Positions 43,295 through 56,022 of a stretch of 64,000 bases of DNA are shown here, piece by piece. The first letter of the stretch is position 1; every line of letters begins with the position of its first letter. The DNA is from Photobacterium swingsii (GTDB taxonomy: Bacteria > Pseudomonadota > Gammaproteobacteria > Enterobacterales > Vibrionaceae). Made by a program: the position numbers and the translations under genes. Location of the stretch: contig NZ_AP024852.1 in assembly GCF_024346715.1 (NCBI RefSeq), positions 3,410,001 to 3,474,000 on the forward strand, read 5' to 3'. The notes beneath the pieces are model-generated. The model was given only the letters and a program-made list of their open reading frames with translations. It was not told the DNA's origin and ran no database searches.

Positions 43295-44032
43295 TTAGCC
43301 TTGGCGTTGACGCACAGCTTCAAACAAACAAATGCCAGTCGCAACCGAAACATTCAAGCTTGAAACCGTTCCAGCCATAGGGATCTTAATTAAATCATCA
43401 CAGGTCTCACGCGTTAGGCGGCGCATACCATCGCCTTCAGCCCCCATAACAATCGCCAATGGTCCTGTTAGCTTACTTTGGTACACGTCATGTGTGGCTT
43501 CACCTGCGGTGCCTACCACCCATACACCAAGCTCTTGAAGCGCACGTAACGTACGGGCAAGGTTAGTGACACGCACTAATGGCACAACTTCAGCGGCACC
43601 ACACGCCACTTTAGAAGCGGTACCATTTAGCTGCGCTGAACGATCTTTCGGTACGATAACCGCTACCGCACCAGCCGCATCAGCATTACGCAGACATGCA
43701 CCAAGATTGTGAGGATCTGTCACACCATCAAGTACCAACAACAATGGGTTTTCTTTACCCGCTAGAATCGCATCTAGGTCATTTTCGTTGTATTGCTTGC
43801 CCGCTTTAACACGTGCAATCACACCCTGATGAGACGCACCCTTTGCTTTGTCATCCAATGCTTTACGGCCCGCTTGCTGAACGGTGATCCCTAGCATATT
43901 GAGTTCATCTAATACTGGTTGTAGGCGGTCGTCTTCACGGCCTTTCAGTACGAAAACTTCAATAAACCGTGCAGGATCAGACGCTAATACAGCTTTGACG
44001 GCATGAATGCCGAAAATCATTTCATTACTCAT
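43295..44032 (-). CDS. rlmB: 23S rRNA (guanosine-2'-O-)-methyltransferase RlmB
   Basis: 245 residues. N-terminal substrate-binding domain ([20 protein letters not shown]) and a SPOUT methyltransferase domain with the trefoil-knot motifs [33 protein letters not shown] and [18 protein letters not shown]. Methylates Gm2251 in the 23S peptidyl-transferase loop. It starts 3 bp after the rnr stop, so the two are cotranscribed. Confidence 0.96.
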   Translation of the reverse strand: MSNEMIFGIHAVKAVLASDPARFIEVFVLKGREDDRLQPVLDELNMLGITVQQAGRKALDDKAKGASHQGVIARVKAGKQYNENDLDAILAGKENPLLLVLDGVTDPHNLGACLRNADAAGAVAVIVPKDRSAQLNGTASKVACGAAEVVPLVRVTNLARTLRALQELGVWVVGTAGEATHDVYQSKLTGPLAIVMGAEGDGMRRLTRETCDDLIKIPMAGTVSSLNVSVATGICLFEAVRQRQG

Positions 44033-44035
44033 TAC

Positions 44036-46618
44036 TTAGTTCTTCTTTGCGGCGCGTTCAGCTTTGCCCGCGCGTTGCTTTTTCTTTTTACGAGCAGCAG
44101 TCGATGGTTTCTTTCTGCTTTTCGTTTTCGGTTTAGTATCGTCGCTTTTGCGTCCCTTCGGCTTTTTATCGCCATCTTCTTTAGGGATCGCACCCGCTTT
44201 TAGCTTTTGACGTACTGACGAACGATCTTTTTTCGATTTAGCACGGTGTTCTTGCTCAGCTGTCGCCTGCGCTTCACCACCTTCCACGCGATAAGACTTC
44301 AGGTTCTGACGCTGAAGGCCTTGTGCTTTACGCATACGCTGTTGCTTTTCTCGGGTTTTCGCCGTTTTACCCGCACCACGTGCTTTACGTGACGAGCCTA
44401 CAATATCAAAATCAATCTGACGATCATTTAGATTAATTGCCGCGACTTTCACTTTCACGCTATCGCCTAAACGATATATTTGCCCAGAACTATCACCCAC
44501 TAAACGCTGGCCGATAGGATCAAACTGGTAGTAATCATTCGCGAGATTTGAAATATGCACCAGGCCGTCGATGTTCAATTCTGTCAGACGAACAAAGAAA
44601 CCAAAGCCTGTAACATTAGCAATCACACCGTCAAACTCATCACCCAGATGATCTTGCATGTACTCACATTTAAGCCAGTCAGCCACATCACGGGTTGCAT
44701 CATCGGCACGGCGTTCGGTGGTCGAACATTGCTCGCCCAGTACATCGATGTCATCGAATGAATAATGGTAACCGCCTGTCGGCGTCCAGCGATCGGTATT
44801 AGTACCGTTCTGCTTGGCAATCAGATACTTGATGCCACGGTGCAGGGTTAAATCTGGGTAGCGACGGATTGGCGAAGTAAAGTGCGCGTATTGCTTCAGC
44901 GCCAAGCCAAAGTGACCAATATTATCCCCCTGATAAACCGCCTGCTTCATTGAACGTAGCAGCATGGTTTGGATCAGTTCTTTATCAGGACGATCTTGGA
45001 TCATTGCTGCTAATGCCGCGTAATCGCTCGGTGACGGCGCAAGGCCACCTGATAAATTTAAGCTCAACTCACCCAAGAAGTCACGGAAACCCGTTAGGCG
45101 CTCTTCACCTGGGCTATCATGCACACGGTACAGCGCTGGCTCTTTGGCTTTTTCAACAAAACGTGCCGACGCAACGTTCGCCATGATCATACATTCTTCG
45201 ATGATCTTGTGCGCTTCATTACGCTCTGCTGGCACAATACGGTCGATCTTGCGATCAGCATTGAAGATAAACTGGGTTTCGATAGTTTCAAATTCGATCG
45301 CACCACGTTCTTCACGTGACTTTTTGATCGTTTTGTACATCGCAAACAGCTCTTCAAGATGAGGGACTAGCGGCTGATAACGTTCACGTAGCACTTCATC
45401 CCCATCCAGCATCTTACTCACTTTGGTGTAAGTCAGGCGCGCATGTGAATTCATTACCGCTTCGTAATGTTTGTAACCCGATAGCTTACCTGTATCTGAG
45501 ATAGTCATCTCACACACCATACATAAGCGATCAACTTGCGGGTTAAGCGAACACAGGCCATTCGATAACACTTCAGGCAGCATAGGGATCACTTGCGATG
45601 GGAAGTACACCGAGTTGCCACGGTTAATCGCTTCTTTATCCAGCGCAGAACCCTGACGAACATAGTGACTCACATCCGCAATCGCGACCCATAATCGCCA
45701 GCCACCAGACTTTTTACGCTCACAGAAAACCGCATCATCGAAGTCACGCGCGTCTTCGCCATCAATGGTTACTAACGGTAAGTCGCGTAAATCAACACGG
45801 CCTTGTTTGGCTTCTTCTGGCACATGCTCGCCCAAGCCTTCGATCTGCTTCTCGACCTCTTGTGGCCATTCATGGGGAATGTCATGCGTACGCAAAGCAA
45901 TTTCAATCTCCATACCCGGTGCCATATTCTCACCAAGTACTTCAACGACTTTACCCACAGCATTGTATTGGCGTGTGGCACGTTGACTGATTTCAACCAC
46001 AACCACATTACCCATACGGGCGCCCATGCGATTGTCTTGTGGGATCACAATATCTTGCGCAATACGCGAGTCATCAGGAACCACATACCCCATACCATCT
46101 TCAACAAAGAAGCGGCCCACAATTTGGCCTGTGCGTTCTTGTAATACACGAACTACACGGCCTTCACGACGACCACGCTTATCAACGCCGTCAGCCTGAG
46201 CCAAAATGTAGTCACCGTGCAACACACCACGCATTTGGTGGTTAGGCAGCAGTAAGTCGTCATCTTTACCAACACTGCCTTCAGGGCGGATAAACCCGAA
46301 GCCATCACGGTGGCCGATAACATAGCCTTTGATCAAATCAAGACGCTCAGGCAAGGCATAGCACTGGCGGCGAGTAAATATAAGTTGACCATCTCGCTCC
46401 ATCGCACGTAAACGGCGACGAAGACCTTCATAGTGGTCATCCCCTTCCAATTTCAACTCAGTAAATAGTTGGTCGCGGCTCACAGGCGTACTAAACCCAC
46501 GAATCACTTCCAGCAACATTTCACGGCTTGGAATCGGGTTTTCGTAGTTTAACGCTTCGCGATCGCGGAAAGGATCGACCGGTAAATCGGTAGTACCTTT
46601 AGGCATAAATAGATCCAT
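44036..46618 (-). CDS. rnr: Ribonuclease R
   Basis: 860 residues. Order: HTH-like N-terminus ([15 protein letters not shown]), two cold-shock domains, the RNB catalytic domain with [16 protein letters not shown] carrying the catalytic Asp residues, an S1 domain ([20 protein letters not shown]) and a very basic C-terminal tail (about 740-860, many Lys/Arg). A 3'-5' exoribonuclease that degrades structured RNA and helps ribosome quality control. Conserved neighbour of nsrR and rlmB. Confidence 0.97.
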   Translation of the reverse strand: MDLFMPKGTTDLPVDPFRDREALNYENPIPSREMLLEVIRGFSTPVSRDQLFTELKLEGDDHYEGLRRRLRAMERDGQLIFTRRQCYALPERLDLIKGYVIGHRDGFGFIRPEGSVGKDDDLLLPNHQMRGVLHGDYILAQADGVDKRGRREGRVVRVLQERTGQIVGRFFVEDGMGYVVPDDSRIAQDIVIPQDNRMGARMGNVVVVEISQRATRQYNAVGKVVEVLGENMAPGMEIEIALRTHDIPHEWPQEVEKQIEGLGEHVPEEAKQGRVDLRDLPLVTIDGEDARDFDDAVFCERKKSGGWRLWVAIADVSHYVRQGSALDKEAINRGNSVYFPSQVIPMLPEVLSNGLCSLNPQVDRLCMVCEMTISDTGKLSGYKHYEAVMNSHARLTYTKVSKMLDGDEVLRERYQPLVPHLEELFAMYKTIKKSREERGAIEFETIETQFIFNADRKIDRIVPAERNEAHKIIEECMIMANVASARFVEKAKEPALYRVHDSPGEERLTGFRDFLGELSLNLSGGLAPSPSDYAALAAMIQDRPDKELIQTMLLRSMKQAVYQGDNIGHFGLALKQYAHFTSPIRRYPDLTLHRGIKYLIAKQNGTNTDRWTPTGGYHYSFDDIDVLGEQCSTTERRADDATRDVADWLKCEYMQDHLGDEFDGVIANVTGFGFFVRLTELNIDGLVHISNLANDYYQFDPIGQRLVGDSSGQIYRLGDSVKVKVAAINLNDRQIDFDIVGSSRKARGAGKTAKTREKQQRMRKAQGLQRQNLKSYRVEGGEAQATAEQEHRAKSKKDRSSVRQKLKAGAIPKEDGDKKPKGRKSDDTKPKTKSRKKPSTAARKKKKQRAGKAERAAKKN

Positions 46619-46766
46619 ATTGGCGAGGACATAACATTAGTATATCCAGACCATAGGTGAACAGATGGGAGCCAAGTACAAATTTAAGGCCATAGCCTAA
46701 GTACTTCACTCCACAGAATTTGAGGATGGCACTGAAGCGTGCCCTTTAAGAGAGATTGTACAGCGA

Positions 46767-47207
46767 TTAGTTCAGCGGCTCAGCTGGCACATCTAACAAC
46801 ACACGCAGTGGTGGATTGTCATCAATTAAGCTTTCCAGCGTATGCTGATCCAACTCATTCAAAAACGCTTCACGTGCTGTCGCTAAAATACCTTTCAAAC
46901 GACAAGCCGGAGTGATATGACAAAAATCTTCACTGCAATTGACGATCTGAAGCGGTTCAATTGCGCGGACAACATCTCCAACCACAATATCTTTTGCGGG
47001 CATGCCTAATCGGATACCACCATTTTTACCGCGTACAGTTTCAACGTAACCCAATTGACCAAGTTTATTTATAATCTTGACCATATGGTTACGCGACACG
47101 CTGTAAACGTCTGTCACTTTTGTAATGCTGGCTAATTCGCCTTCAGGCAAAGTGGCAAGATAGATCAACGCCCTTAAGCCAAAATCGGTAAAACTGGTTA
47201 ACTGCAC
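46767..47207 (-). CDS. nsrR: Nitric-oxide-sensing repressor NsrR
   Basis: 146 residues, Rrf2 family. Winged helix at the N-terminus ([20 protein letters not shown], then [20 protein letters not shown]). Three cysteines for a [2Fe-2S]/[4Fe-4S] cluster lie in [18 protein letters not shown] damages the cluster and relieves repression. The start codon is GTG at 47207 after AGGAGGAG. It is divergent from hmp, its expected main target, with an operator-like site between them, and precedes rnr by 148 bp. Confidence 0.96.
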   Translation of the reverse strand: MQLTSFTDFGLRALIYLATLPEGELASITKVTDVYSVSRNHMVKIINKLGQLGYVETVRGKNGGIRLGMPAKDIVVGDVVRAIEPLQIVNCSEDFCHITPACRLKGILATAREAFLNELDQHTLESLIDDNPPLRVLLDVPAEPLN

Positions 47208-47242
47208 AATAGCTCCTCCTGGTAAGTATTCTAATCTTGTTA

Positions 47243-47273
47243 TTGACTAAAAGATACAGATCGGATACAACTT
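47243..47273 (+). promoter_or_regulatory. hmp promoter with overlapping NsrR operator
   Basis: -35 TTGACT (47243-47248), 17-bp spacer, -10 TACAAC (47266-47271). The 23-bp stretch 47251-47273 has the size and symmetry of the NsrR consensus (AAGATGCATTT-N-AAATGCATCTT) and matches about 15 of its 22 specified positions by my count. Binding here would block the polymerase directly. Confidence 0.65.
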
Positions 47274-47313
47274 ATAACATACATTATAAATACAACTTCA
47301 AGAGAAAGTCGTA

Positions 47314-48498
47314 ATGATTAGCCAACAAACCATTGATACTGTCAAAGCAACAGCGCCTGTTATCGCTCAAACAGGCCCTGCATTGACTGCTCACTTCTAC
47401 CAGCGCATGTTCAGCCACAACCCTGAACTAAAAGACATTTTTAACATGAGTAACCAGCGTAACGGTGATCAACGTGAAGCGCTGTTTAATGCTATTTGTG
47501 CATACGCAAATAACATTGATAACCTCGCAGCACTATTACCTGCCGTTGAAAAGATTGCGCATAAGCACACCAGTTTTATGATCACAGCAGAACAGTACTC
47601 TATTGTTGGCGGCCACTTATTAGCGACAATTGATGAACTGCTATCACCAGGCCAAGCTGTACTTGATGCATGGGGCGAAGCCTATGGCGTATTAGCCAAT
47701 GTCTTTATTCAACGTGAAGAAGCCATTTACCAAGAAAACGAAGCCAAAGACGGTGGTTGGCGCGGTACGCGTGAATTTGAAGTGATTGCTAAACAGCAAG
47801 AGTCTGAGGTGATCACCAGCTTTACTTTTAAGCCAACTGATGGCAAACCTGTATCAAGCTTTAAGCCGGGCCAGTACTTAGGAATTTACCTAACATCTGA
47901 CGCATTTGAAAACCAAGAGATCCGTCAGTACAGCTTATCATCGGCTCCACAAGCCGATACCTACCGAATCTCTGTCAAACGCGAAGAAGGTGGCAAGGTA
48001 TCTAGCTACCTACACAGTCAATTACAAGTCGGTGACAAGGTGCAACTGGCTGCCCCTGCGGGTGATTTCTTCTTAGAAGCGGCACCAACAACACCTGTTA
48101 CGTTGATTTCTGCTGGTGTGGGATTAACCCCAACATTATCAATGCTAGAAACCTTAACAGCACACCAAGCACCGGTTAACTGGTTACACGCAGCAGAAAA
48201 TGGAAGCCATCATGCCTTTAAAGATCACGTCAATGGTTTGGTATCGCAGCATGACCACTTCACAGCCAAAACTTGGTACCGTGAACCGTTAGCGGCCGAT
48301 CGCCCAGCGGAAGATTTTGACTTCACTGGCTTAATCGATCTTAACCAAGTCGATAATCAGATCAATCATCCAGCAATGGAATACTACTTCTGTGGCCCTG
48401 TAGGCTTCATGCAACATGTCGCCAAACAGCTTATCGATTTAGGTGTAAGCGAAGATCGAATTCACTACGAATGCTTTGGTCCGCATAAAGTACTCTAG
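47314..48498 (+). CDS. hmp: Flavohemoprotein / nitric oxide dioxygenase
   Basis: 394 residues. Globin domain (1-140) with proximal-His segment [11 protein letters not shown] and [19 protein letters not shown]. The FAD-binding reductase domain has [10 protein letters not shown] and [13 protein letters not shown]. The NAD domain has [17 protein letters not shown] and [17 protein letters not shown]. Converts NO and O2 to nitrate using NAD(P)H. Controlled by the divergent NsrR. Confidence 0.98.
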   Translation: MISQQTIDTVKATAPVIAQTGPALTAHFYQRMFSHNPELKDIFNMSNQRNGDQREALFNAICAYANNIDNLAALLPAVEKIAHKHTSFMITAEQYSIVGGHLLATIDELLSPGQAVLDAWGEAYGVLANVFIQREEAIYQENEAKDGGWRGTREFEVIAKQQESEVITSFTFKPTDGKPVSSFKPGQYLGIYLTSDAFENQEIRQYSLSSAPQADTYRISVKREEGGKVSSYLHSQLQVGDKVQLAAPAGDFFLEAAPTTPVTLISAGVGLTPTLSMLETLTAHQAPVNWLHAAENGSHHAFKDHVNGLVSQHDHFTAKTWYREPLAADRPAEDFDFTGLIDLNQVDNQINHPAMEYYFCGPVGFMQHVAKQLIDLGVSEDRIHYECFGPHKVL

Positions 48499-48524
48499 TA
48501 TTCAATTCGAGTAACCCTATACTC

Positions 48525-48551
48525 AAAAAGAGCGCATCGGCGCTCTTTTTT
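48525..48551. terminator. Terminator of hmp
   Basis: AAAAAGAGCGC, 4-nt loop, GCGCTCTTTTT followed by T; between converging genes. Confidence 0.9.
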
Positions 48552-48616
48552 GTGTCTGCTATTCTTGCTCGTTGCCAATGGCAAGCCGCATTAGCGTAAC
48601 TGGCTAAAGGCTTAAC

Positions 48617-49243
48617 TTACCAAAAGGTATCGCGGCGCTTGGCCCGAGCAATCACATTCGCGGGCATATGTGTTTCAAGGCTATGTCTTAGGGTGGTGAT
48701 TTTGCGGTGGGTCGACTTATTAGCGACAACGGTGTTGTACAGCCAACGGTAAGCATCTTCGAAGTCGAGCGGACTACCATAGTTATTGAGCAACAATTCT
48801 GCCAATTGAATACGGGCAGCGACATTGCCCATTGAAGCAGCTTCACGTAGGTAGGGAATGGCACGTTCTCTGTCTTGCTGCACCAAGATACCACGAGCAA
48901 AATAACGACCGAGTTGCTCAAGTGCTGCTGGCGATCCTTGGTGAGCAGCCGATTGCATGTAATCTATTCCCAGCTCAACATCACGCTCAACACACACACC
49001 CCAAGCCAGCATATCACCGTACAAGAACTCGTAGGCCGGTGACTCCACTCGCTGGGCGCGCGCTTCGATATCTTGAACAAGCTGGCAATCATCAGCCTTA
49101 ACACGCTCAAGGTGGCTATTGGAATCAAACAAACGAAATAGCTCAGATTCTGTGTACACCTCTACTGCTTCACCCACGCTTTCAATCGCATGTACTGGCG
49201 TTGCAAACAACACTGTTGAAAGAAGTAAGGTACGCAGTTTCAT
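48617..49243 (-). CDS. motX: Sodium-type flagellar motor protein MotX (Sel1 repeats)
   Basis: 208 residues from ATG 49243, which begins a signal peptide (MKLRTLLLSTVLFATPVHA). The frame is open 44 codons further upstream, but that part lacks a signal. The mature protein has Sel1/TPR-like repeats (YMQSAAHQGSPAALEQLGRY, YLREAASMGNVAARIQLAEL). In Vibrio MotX forms the T-ring of the Na+-driven polar flagellar motor with MotY and is needed for stator assembly. Its position beside purA matches V. cholerae as I recall it. Confidence 0.88.
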   Translation of the reverse strand: MKLRTLLLSTVLFATPVHAIESVGEAVEVYTESELFRLFDSNSHLERVKADDCQLVQDIEARAQRVESPAYEFLYGDMLAWGVCVERDVELGIDYMQSAAHQGSPAALEQLGRYFARGILVQQDRERAIPYLREAASMGNVAARIQLAELLLNNYGSPLDFEDAYRWLYNTVVANKSTHRKITTLRHSLETHMPANVIARAKRRDTFW

Positions 49244-49466
49244 CACACTAAGCTCGTATTCCCTAAATAGTAACGCCACCAAGACGCTGCACGGTTTACC
49301 AGACGAATGGCTGGCAGTACAAAGCGTATCGGCGAAGGCGGCAAACTCTTTAATAAGTTTTCGCAAAAACGGCATTTTTTTGCCGCAATATCACAAAAAC
49401 AATTCACCTTTTTGACACCAAGAAAAAGACCAAGCTGATATTTAGGCAAAAGGTAAATTACAGGTA

Positions 49467-49495
49467 TAAAAAAGCCAACCCTTAGGTTGGCTTTT
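49467..49495 (-). terminator. Terminator of purA
   Basis: AAAAGCCAACC / GGTTGGCTTTT 11-bp stem with a T-tract on the minus strand. Confidence 0.92.
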
Positions 49496-49511
49496 GGCAA
49501 AACATCAACAA

Positions 49512-50861
<1,350 letters not shown>

Positions 50862-50950
50862 CTAGCACCTTAGCGTGCGGGTTGCAGTCATTTTTTGACC
50901 ATAGCAATTATTTTTGCAAGAAGATTGTCACAAGCAACTGCTAGCATAAT

Positions 50951-51145
50951 TTACAGGTTGCGATACATCATGTAGGCAATCGTACAGCCAGCAACCACCA
51001 AGCATCCACCAATACGACGCAATGTGTTGTCATCTTGCTGAGCCAATTGCCCTACCATCTCGCGCCAACCTTTCGGCACTAAGAGTGGCCCTAACCCTTC
51101 AAACACTAAGACAAGCCCGAGCGCTAACCAAATTGCATTATTCAC
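50951..51145 (-). CDS. DUF2065 small membrane protein (YjeT-like)
   Basis: 64 residues. GTG start at 51145 preceded by GGGAGGAA; the in-frame TTG further upstream falls inside this ribosome site and is unlikely. Two hydrophobic segments (AIWLALGLVLVFEGLGPLLV and RIGGCLVVAGCTIAYMMY) flank PKGWREMVGQL, the DUF2065 pattern. It lies between hflC and purA, the same place as yjeT in E. coli. Function unknown. Confidence 0.85.
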   Translation of the reverse strand: MNNAIWLALGLVLVFEGLGPLLVPKGWREMVGQLAQQDDNTLRRIGGCLVVAGCTIAYMMYRNL

Positions 51146-51158
51146 TTTTATTCCTCCC

Positions 51159-51187
51159 AAAAAAAAGACAAGGCCTAAGCCTTGTCT
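51159..51187 (-). terminator. Terminator after hflKC
   Basis: AGACAAGGC / GCCTTGTCT 9-bp stem, 4-nt loop, T-tract on the minus strand. Confidence 0.92.
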
Positions 51188-51210
51188 CTATTATCACTCG
51201 CATCGCTAAC

Positions 51211-52203
51211 TTAGTTAATACCGTCAGACTGCTTCATGTAACGGAAGAAATCTGAATTCGGGTCAACCACTAGCATGTCGTTTTTCGAATTAAAGCTGTT
51301 TTCGTATGCCTTAAGGGAACGAACAAAGTTATAGAACTCTGCGTGGCCTTTAAACGCATCAGCATAAATTTTCGCAGATTCCGCATCTGCCGAACCGCGA
51401 ACAACACGCGCTTCACGATCAGCTTCTGCAAGGATCTTCGCGACTTCTAGCTCAGATTGAGCACGAATAACTTCAGCTTTCTCACGACCTTGTGAACGGT
51501 GCTTACGTGCAACCGATTCACGCTCTGCACGCATACGACGGTAGATAGACTCACTGATCTCATCTGGTAGGTTGATTTTCTTCATACGGAAATCAACCAC
51601 TTCAATGCCTAGGTCTTTTGCACTTTCTTGCGCTTCAACCAATACATCAGCCATGATTTTATCACGTTGGCCTTCAACTTCTTTACGCGGCACAACTTCG
51701 TCTACGATAGTCGTTGCTGGCGCAGTGTCATCAGCGATAACGGCACCTGGATCAACTTTCTCGCCACGGTCAGGACCTGAAACGATTTGCTTGATCTCTT
51801 TCGCACCAATTTCAGCACGTAGGCTATCAACCACTTTACGTTTCAATAGCGCTTCAGCTGTCGACTTGTCACCACCACCCGTTGTTAGGTAGTAAGCACC
51901 AAAGTCTTTGATGCGCCACTTAACGTAAGTATCAATGATAACGTCTTTTTTCTCAGCTGTTACGAAACGATCAGCTTGATCATCCATCGTTTGGATACGT
52001 GCATCTAACGTACGAACACGGTCAAATACAGGCACCTTAAAGTGCAAACCTGGCTCATAAATACGTGCCACTTCAGTATTATTGTCTTTAATAATACGAC
52101 CGAAACGTACCACGATACCGCGATCACCTTCTTTAACCACAAAGATCGACATCAGTAGTAAAGCAATGAAAATCACTACTACTGGGATAATTAACTTACG
52201 CAT
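51211..52203 (-). CDS. hflC: FtsH protease modulator HflC
   Basis: 330 residues. An N-terminal membrane helix (LIIPVVVIFIALLLMSIFVV) precedes the SPFH domain (GIVVRFGRI, PGLHFKVPVFDRVRTLDARI) and a charged helix ending DPNSDFFRYMKQ. With HflK it forms a large periplasm-facing ring around FtsH and modulates its proteolysis. It follows hflK by 2 bp. It is somewhat shorter in the C-terminal tail than eukaryotic prohibitins but normal for HflC. Confidence 0.96.
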   Translation of the reverse strand: MRKLIIPVVVIFIALLLMSIFVVKEGDRGIVVRFGRIIKDNNTEVARIYEPGLHFKVPVFDRVRTLDARIQTMDDQADRFVTAEKKDVIIDTYVKWRIKDFGAYYLTTGGGDKSTAEALLKRKVVDSLRAEIGAKEIKQIVSGPDRGEKVDPGAVIADDTAPATTIVDEVVPRKEVEGQRDKIMADVLVEAQESAKDLGIEVVDFRMKKINLPDEISESIYRRMRAERESVARKHRSQGREKAEVIRAQSELEVAKILAEADREARVVRGSADAESAKIYADAFKGHAEFYNFVRSLKAYENSFNSKNDMLVVDPNSDFFRYMKQSDGIN

Positions 52204-52205
52204 TA

Positions 52206-53366
52206 TTAATATCTCCCCTGACGACCAGTGTCATTACGCGGTGTTGTCACTGGAGTCGGTGTTGCCACTTTCTCTAGTTCGATACCGTAAGAGCTGCTTG
52301 ATGATTTCTTCGGCTTAGCTTGAGTTTCGCCTTGGTTCATCAGCTTATCTAGCGGTAAATACAGCAAGTTACCGCTCGATTCAGAATCGATCATCACCTT
52401 ACTTGTACTTGAGTAAACACGCTCCATCGTATCAAGGTACAAACGGTTACGCGTTACTTCAGGTGCTGCTAAGTATTCAGGCAGTAGTTTTTCGAATTGA
52501 GCAACTTCACCCAATGCACCGTTAACCACTTTCTCAGAATAACCTTCAGCTTCTTTTTTCAGACGTTCTGCACGACCTGTCGCTTTTGGCAAAATATCAT
52601 TGCTGTAAGCTTCAGCTTCACGAACAAAACGCTCTTCATCTTCTCGCGCTGCGATTGCATCATCAAATGCATCTTTCACCGCTTCTGGTGGACGCGCTGA
52701 TTGGAAGTTCACATCTACAACCAAAATACCCATGTCGTACTTCGCAATGATCTTATCAATTGCTTCTTGGGTATTGGCACGAATCGTTTGACGACCCGTT
52801 GTCAGTGCTTCATCCATTTTTGAATCACCGATCACAGCACGTAATGCTGAATCAGTTGCTTGGCGTAAGCTATCGTCAGCGTTCGTCACGCTAAACAGAT
52901 ATTTCTGTGCATCAGATACACGGTACTGAACATCCATTTCTACTTTCAATACGTTTTCATCTTTGGTCAGCATAAGACCAGAGCTACGTAGTGAACGAAT
53001 CGCTTGAATGTTGACAGCTTCCACTTCGTCAATGAACGTTGGTTTCCAGTTCAGACCTGGATCAACCATTTCATAAAACTTACCGAAACGAAGAACCACA
53101 CCGCGCTCTGCTTCACCGATAGTGTAGAAACCCGAGAAGCCCCACACGGCAACAGCCAGCACCGCAATAGCTCCTAAACCAGCAGCACCACCGCCACCCG
53201 TTGAAGAACCACCTTTCTTATTCCCAAAAATACCGCCAACCTTACGACTCAGTTTTGAAAAAACTTCATCTAGATCGGGCGGGCCTTGTTCACGTCCACC
53301 GCGATTATTATTACCCCAAGGGTCTTTATCACGGCCGCCGTTGTTTCCAGGCTCATTCCACGCCAT
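52206..53366 (-). CDS. hflK: FtsH protease modulator HflK
   Basis: 386 residues. A Gly/Asn-rich cytoplasmic N-terminus (WNEPGNNGGRDKDPWGNNNR) precedes one membrane helix (GLGAIAVLAVAVWGFSGFY) and the SPFH domain (ERGVVLRFGKFYEMVDPGLN), with a Pro/Thr-rich C-terminal tail. Partner of HflC. Located in the order hflX-hflK-hflC as in E. coli. Confidence 0.96.
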   Translation of the reverse strand: MAWNEPGNNGGRDKDPWGNNNRGGREQGPPDLDEVFSKLSRKVGGIFGNKKGGSSTGGGGAAGLGAIAVLAVAVWGFSGFYTIGEAERGVVLRFGKFYEMVDPGLNWKPTFIDEVEAVNIQAIRSLRSSGLMLTKDENVLKVEMDVQYRVSDAQKYLFSVTNADDSLRQATDSALRAVIGDSKMDEALTTGRQTIRANTQEAIDKIIAKYDMGILVVDVNFQSARPPEAVKDAFDDAIAAREDEERFVREAEAYSNDILPKATGRAERLKKEAEGYSEKVVNGALGEVAQFEKLLPEYLAAPEVTRNRLYLDTMERVYSSTSKVMIDSESSGNLLYLPLDKLMNQGETQAKPKKSSSSSYGIELEKVATPTPVTTPRNDTGRQGRY

Positions 53367-53417
53367 TATAGAACTCCATCAATGTGATATGACGACAGTT
53401 TTTTTAACAACACATCC

Positions 53418-54707
53418 TCAACTGACAACAAAGTCATCCAGTGATGCACTGTCTCTTTTTTCTAACCGCGACCAATCAGCCTGCGGTAAGCGAATGTCAA
53501 TCGTCAGGCTGCCATCCGGTTCATATTCTTCACGCAAGATACAGTCCAACTGGCAAAACTTACTACGAATACGACCAATATGTTGCGGTGGTAACCGCAA
53601 GGTATGGCAGATCATAGTGCCAGCTAAACGCTCTGTTAGCGCTTGGAATAGTAAATCGATACCGATCCCTTCCATCGCTGATACCCACACGCGGCGAGGA
53701 ACCCCCTCGTCATCACGTTCAATACGTGGTTCAGCCCCTTCCAGGTTATCGATTTTATTCATCACTATCAGCATCGGCACCTCACCGGCATCGATCTCTT
53801 CAAGCACATCATCAACCGCTTCAATATTTTCACGGAAGCGATCATCACTGGCGTCCACCACATGAAGCAACAAGCTCGCTTCTTGGGTTTCTTTCAGTGT
53901 GGCTTTGAATGCTGCCACCAAGTCGTGGGGCAAGTGACGAATAAAGCCAACGGTATCCGCTAGAATCGAAGTGCCAACATCAGCGACTTCAATTTTGCGA
54001 AGCGTTGGGTCGAGGGTCGCAAACAGCTGATCAGCTGCATAAACCCCAGCATCTGTAATACGGTTAAACAGTGTTGATTTACCCGCATTGGTATAACCAA
54101 CAAGTGAGATTGTTGGGATTTCAGCACGGTTTCGCGCTCGACGACCTTGATCACGCTGTTTAGATACTTTCTCTAAACGACGTAAAATCGCCTTAATACG
54201 ATCACGTAATAAGCGACGGTCAGTTTCCAACTGAGTTTCACCAGGGCCACGTAAACCTATCCCGCCTTTTTGGCGCTCAAGGTGCGTCCAACCTCGGATC
54301 AAACGTGTAGAAATATGACGCAATTGCGCCAACTCAACTTGCAGCTTACCTTCGTGAGTACGCGCACGTTGGGCAAAAATATCCAATATCAGGCCAGTAC
54401 GGTCTAATACGCGACATTTGCAAAGGTATTCCAAATTGCGCTCTTGCGCGGGAGAGAGGGCATGATTGAAGATGACTATTTCAGCCCCTTCCATTCGTAC
54501 CGCATCAGCAATTTCTTGCGCCTTACCTTCTCCGACGTAATATTTAGGGTGGGGAGTCTTACGGCTGCCTGTAACTACACGCAGTGTATTGACTCCCGCA
54601 GAGGAGACCAGCATTTCACATTCGCTTAGATCTTCCCATTCCCCTTCTTGCGTGAAGTTGATATGAACAAGAATTGCCTGCTCACCGGCTTCATAACGGT
54701 CAAACAA
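53418..54707 (-). CDS. hflX: Ribosome-splitting GTPase HflX
   Basis: 429 residues. N-terminal HflX domain (KYYVGEGKAQEIADAV, FNHALSPAQERNLEYL) and glycine-rich linker GGIGLRGPGETQLETDRRLL. The G domain has VGYTNAGKSTLFNRIT, DTVGFIRHLPHDL and MNKIDN. Splits stalled 70S ribosomes under heat or antibiotic stress. The start codon is TTG at 54707, eight bases after AAGGAG; the protein from here matches E. coli HflX residue for residue at its start (FDRY). Confidence 0.96.
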   Translation of the reverse strand: MFDRYEAGEQAILVHINFTQEGEWEDLSECEMLVSSAGVNTLRVVTGSRKTPHPKYYVGEGKAQEIADAVRMEGAEIVIFNHALSPAQERNLEYLCKCRVLDRTGLILDIFAQRARTHEGKLQVELAQLRHISTRLIRGWTHLERQKGGIGLRGPGETQLETDRRLLRDRIKAILRRLEKVSKQRDQGRRARNRAEIPTISLVGYTNAGKSTLFNRITDAGVYAADQLFATLDPTLRKIEVADVGTSILADTVGFIRHLPHDLVAAFKATLKETQEASLLLHVVDASDDRFRENIEAVDDVLEEIDAGEVPMLIVMNKIDNLEGAEPRIERDDEGVPRRVWVSAMEGIGIDLLFQALTERLAGTMICHTLRLPPQHIGRIRSKFCQLDCILREEYEPDGSLTIDIRLPQADWSRLEKRDSASLDDFVVS

Positions 54708-54733
54708 GCAACCAACTCCTTAACAAAGAATGA

Positions 54734-55012
<279 letters not shown>

Positions 55013-55086
55013 TTATTAGTTTGTAGTTGTATTAGCAACGAACAAAAATTAAAAATACGCAAAACAGTAATGAGTATACACGTTTA

Positions 55087-56022
55087 TCAAACATCACATC
55101 TAACTGAGTTTGTGACTGTTTGTAACGCTATATCTACGTTACTGCTATCCAACCAGGTCAAATTTTCCCAGCCTCTCAGCCAAGTAATTTGACGCTTCGC
55201 CAATTGACGGGTAGCACAGACTCCGCGAAAAATTGCTTCATCCTTATCACACTGCCCGTCCAAATAGTCCCACATCTGACGGTAACCAACACAACGAATA
55301 GAGGGTAAATCCGGCGTCAGGTCTTCACGCTCATAAAGCGCACGAACTTCTTGTTCAAAACCTGCTTCCATCATTTTGCCAAAACGTTGTTCGATCCGTT
55401 GATGCAGTACAGCCCTATCCATGGGAGCTATTGCAAATTGATGAACCTTATAGGGTAGAGGTTCACCTTGAGTTTGTGTTAACTCTGTTAAAGTTTTACC
55501 CGAAATACGGAAAACTTCCAATGCGCGAGAAAGACGCTGTGGATCGTTTGGGTGAATTCGAGCACCTGCAACAGGGTCAATACGCACTAATTCATCATGG
55601 AGAGCTTGCCAACCCTGTTCAGCTGCATCACGTTCGATCTGCGCTCGCACATCGTAGTCTGCTGCTGGCAATGGCGATAGCCCTTCCAGTAATGCTTTAA
55701 AATACAACATGGTGCCACCCACAAGAAGTGGTATGCGCCCTGCTGCAACTATATCAGCCATTTCTTTTAACGCATCGGCTCTGAAGTCTGCAGCCGAATA
55801 ACTTTGCGCTGGATCACGAATATCAATCAGTCGGTGAGGCGCTAAGGCGAGTTCTCGCTCATCTGGCTTAGCCGTACCAATGTCCATATCTTTATAGATA
55901 AGGGCAGAGTCGACACTAATCAACTCTACAGGTAGCTGTTCTCGTAAACGAATTGCTAAATCAGTTTTACCTGATGCGGTCGGGCCCATTAAAAAAATGG
56001 CCTGTGGTAATGGCTTACTCAT
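55087..56022 (-). CDS. miaA: tRNA dimethylallyltransferase MiaA
   Basis: 311 residues. P-loop [14 protein letters not shown], then [41 protein letters not shown], and [14 protein letters not shown] near the end. Adds the isopentenyl group to A37 of tRNAs reading U-initial codons. The ATG overlaps the end of mutL by 8 bp, implying translational coupling. An 86-bp gap separates it from hfq. Confidence 0.97.
   Translation of the reverse strand: MSKPLPQAIFLMGPTASGKTDLAIRLREQLPVELISVDSALIYKDMDIGTAKPDERELALAPHRLIDIRDPAQSYSAADFRADALKEMADIVAAGRIPLLVGGTMLYFKALLEGLSPLPAADYDVRAQIERDAAEQGWQALHDELVRIDPVAGARIHPNDPQRLSRALEVFRISGKTLTELTQTQGEPLPYKVHQFAIAPMDRAVLHQRIEQRFGKMMEAGFEQEVRALYEREDLTPDLPSIRCVGYRQMWDYLDGQCDKDEAIFRGVCATRQLAKRQITWLRGWENLTWLDSSNVDIALQTVTNSVRCDV

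Noticed and set aside
49244-49375. 44-residue N-terminal extension of MotX
   Set aside because: The internal ATG starts a proper signal peptide; the extension would place it inside the protein.
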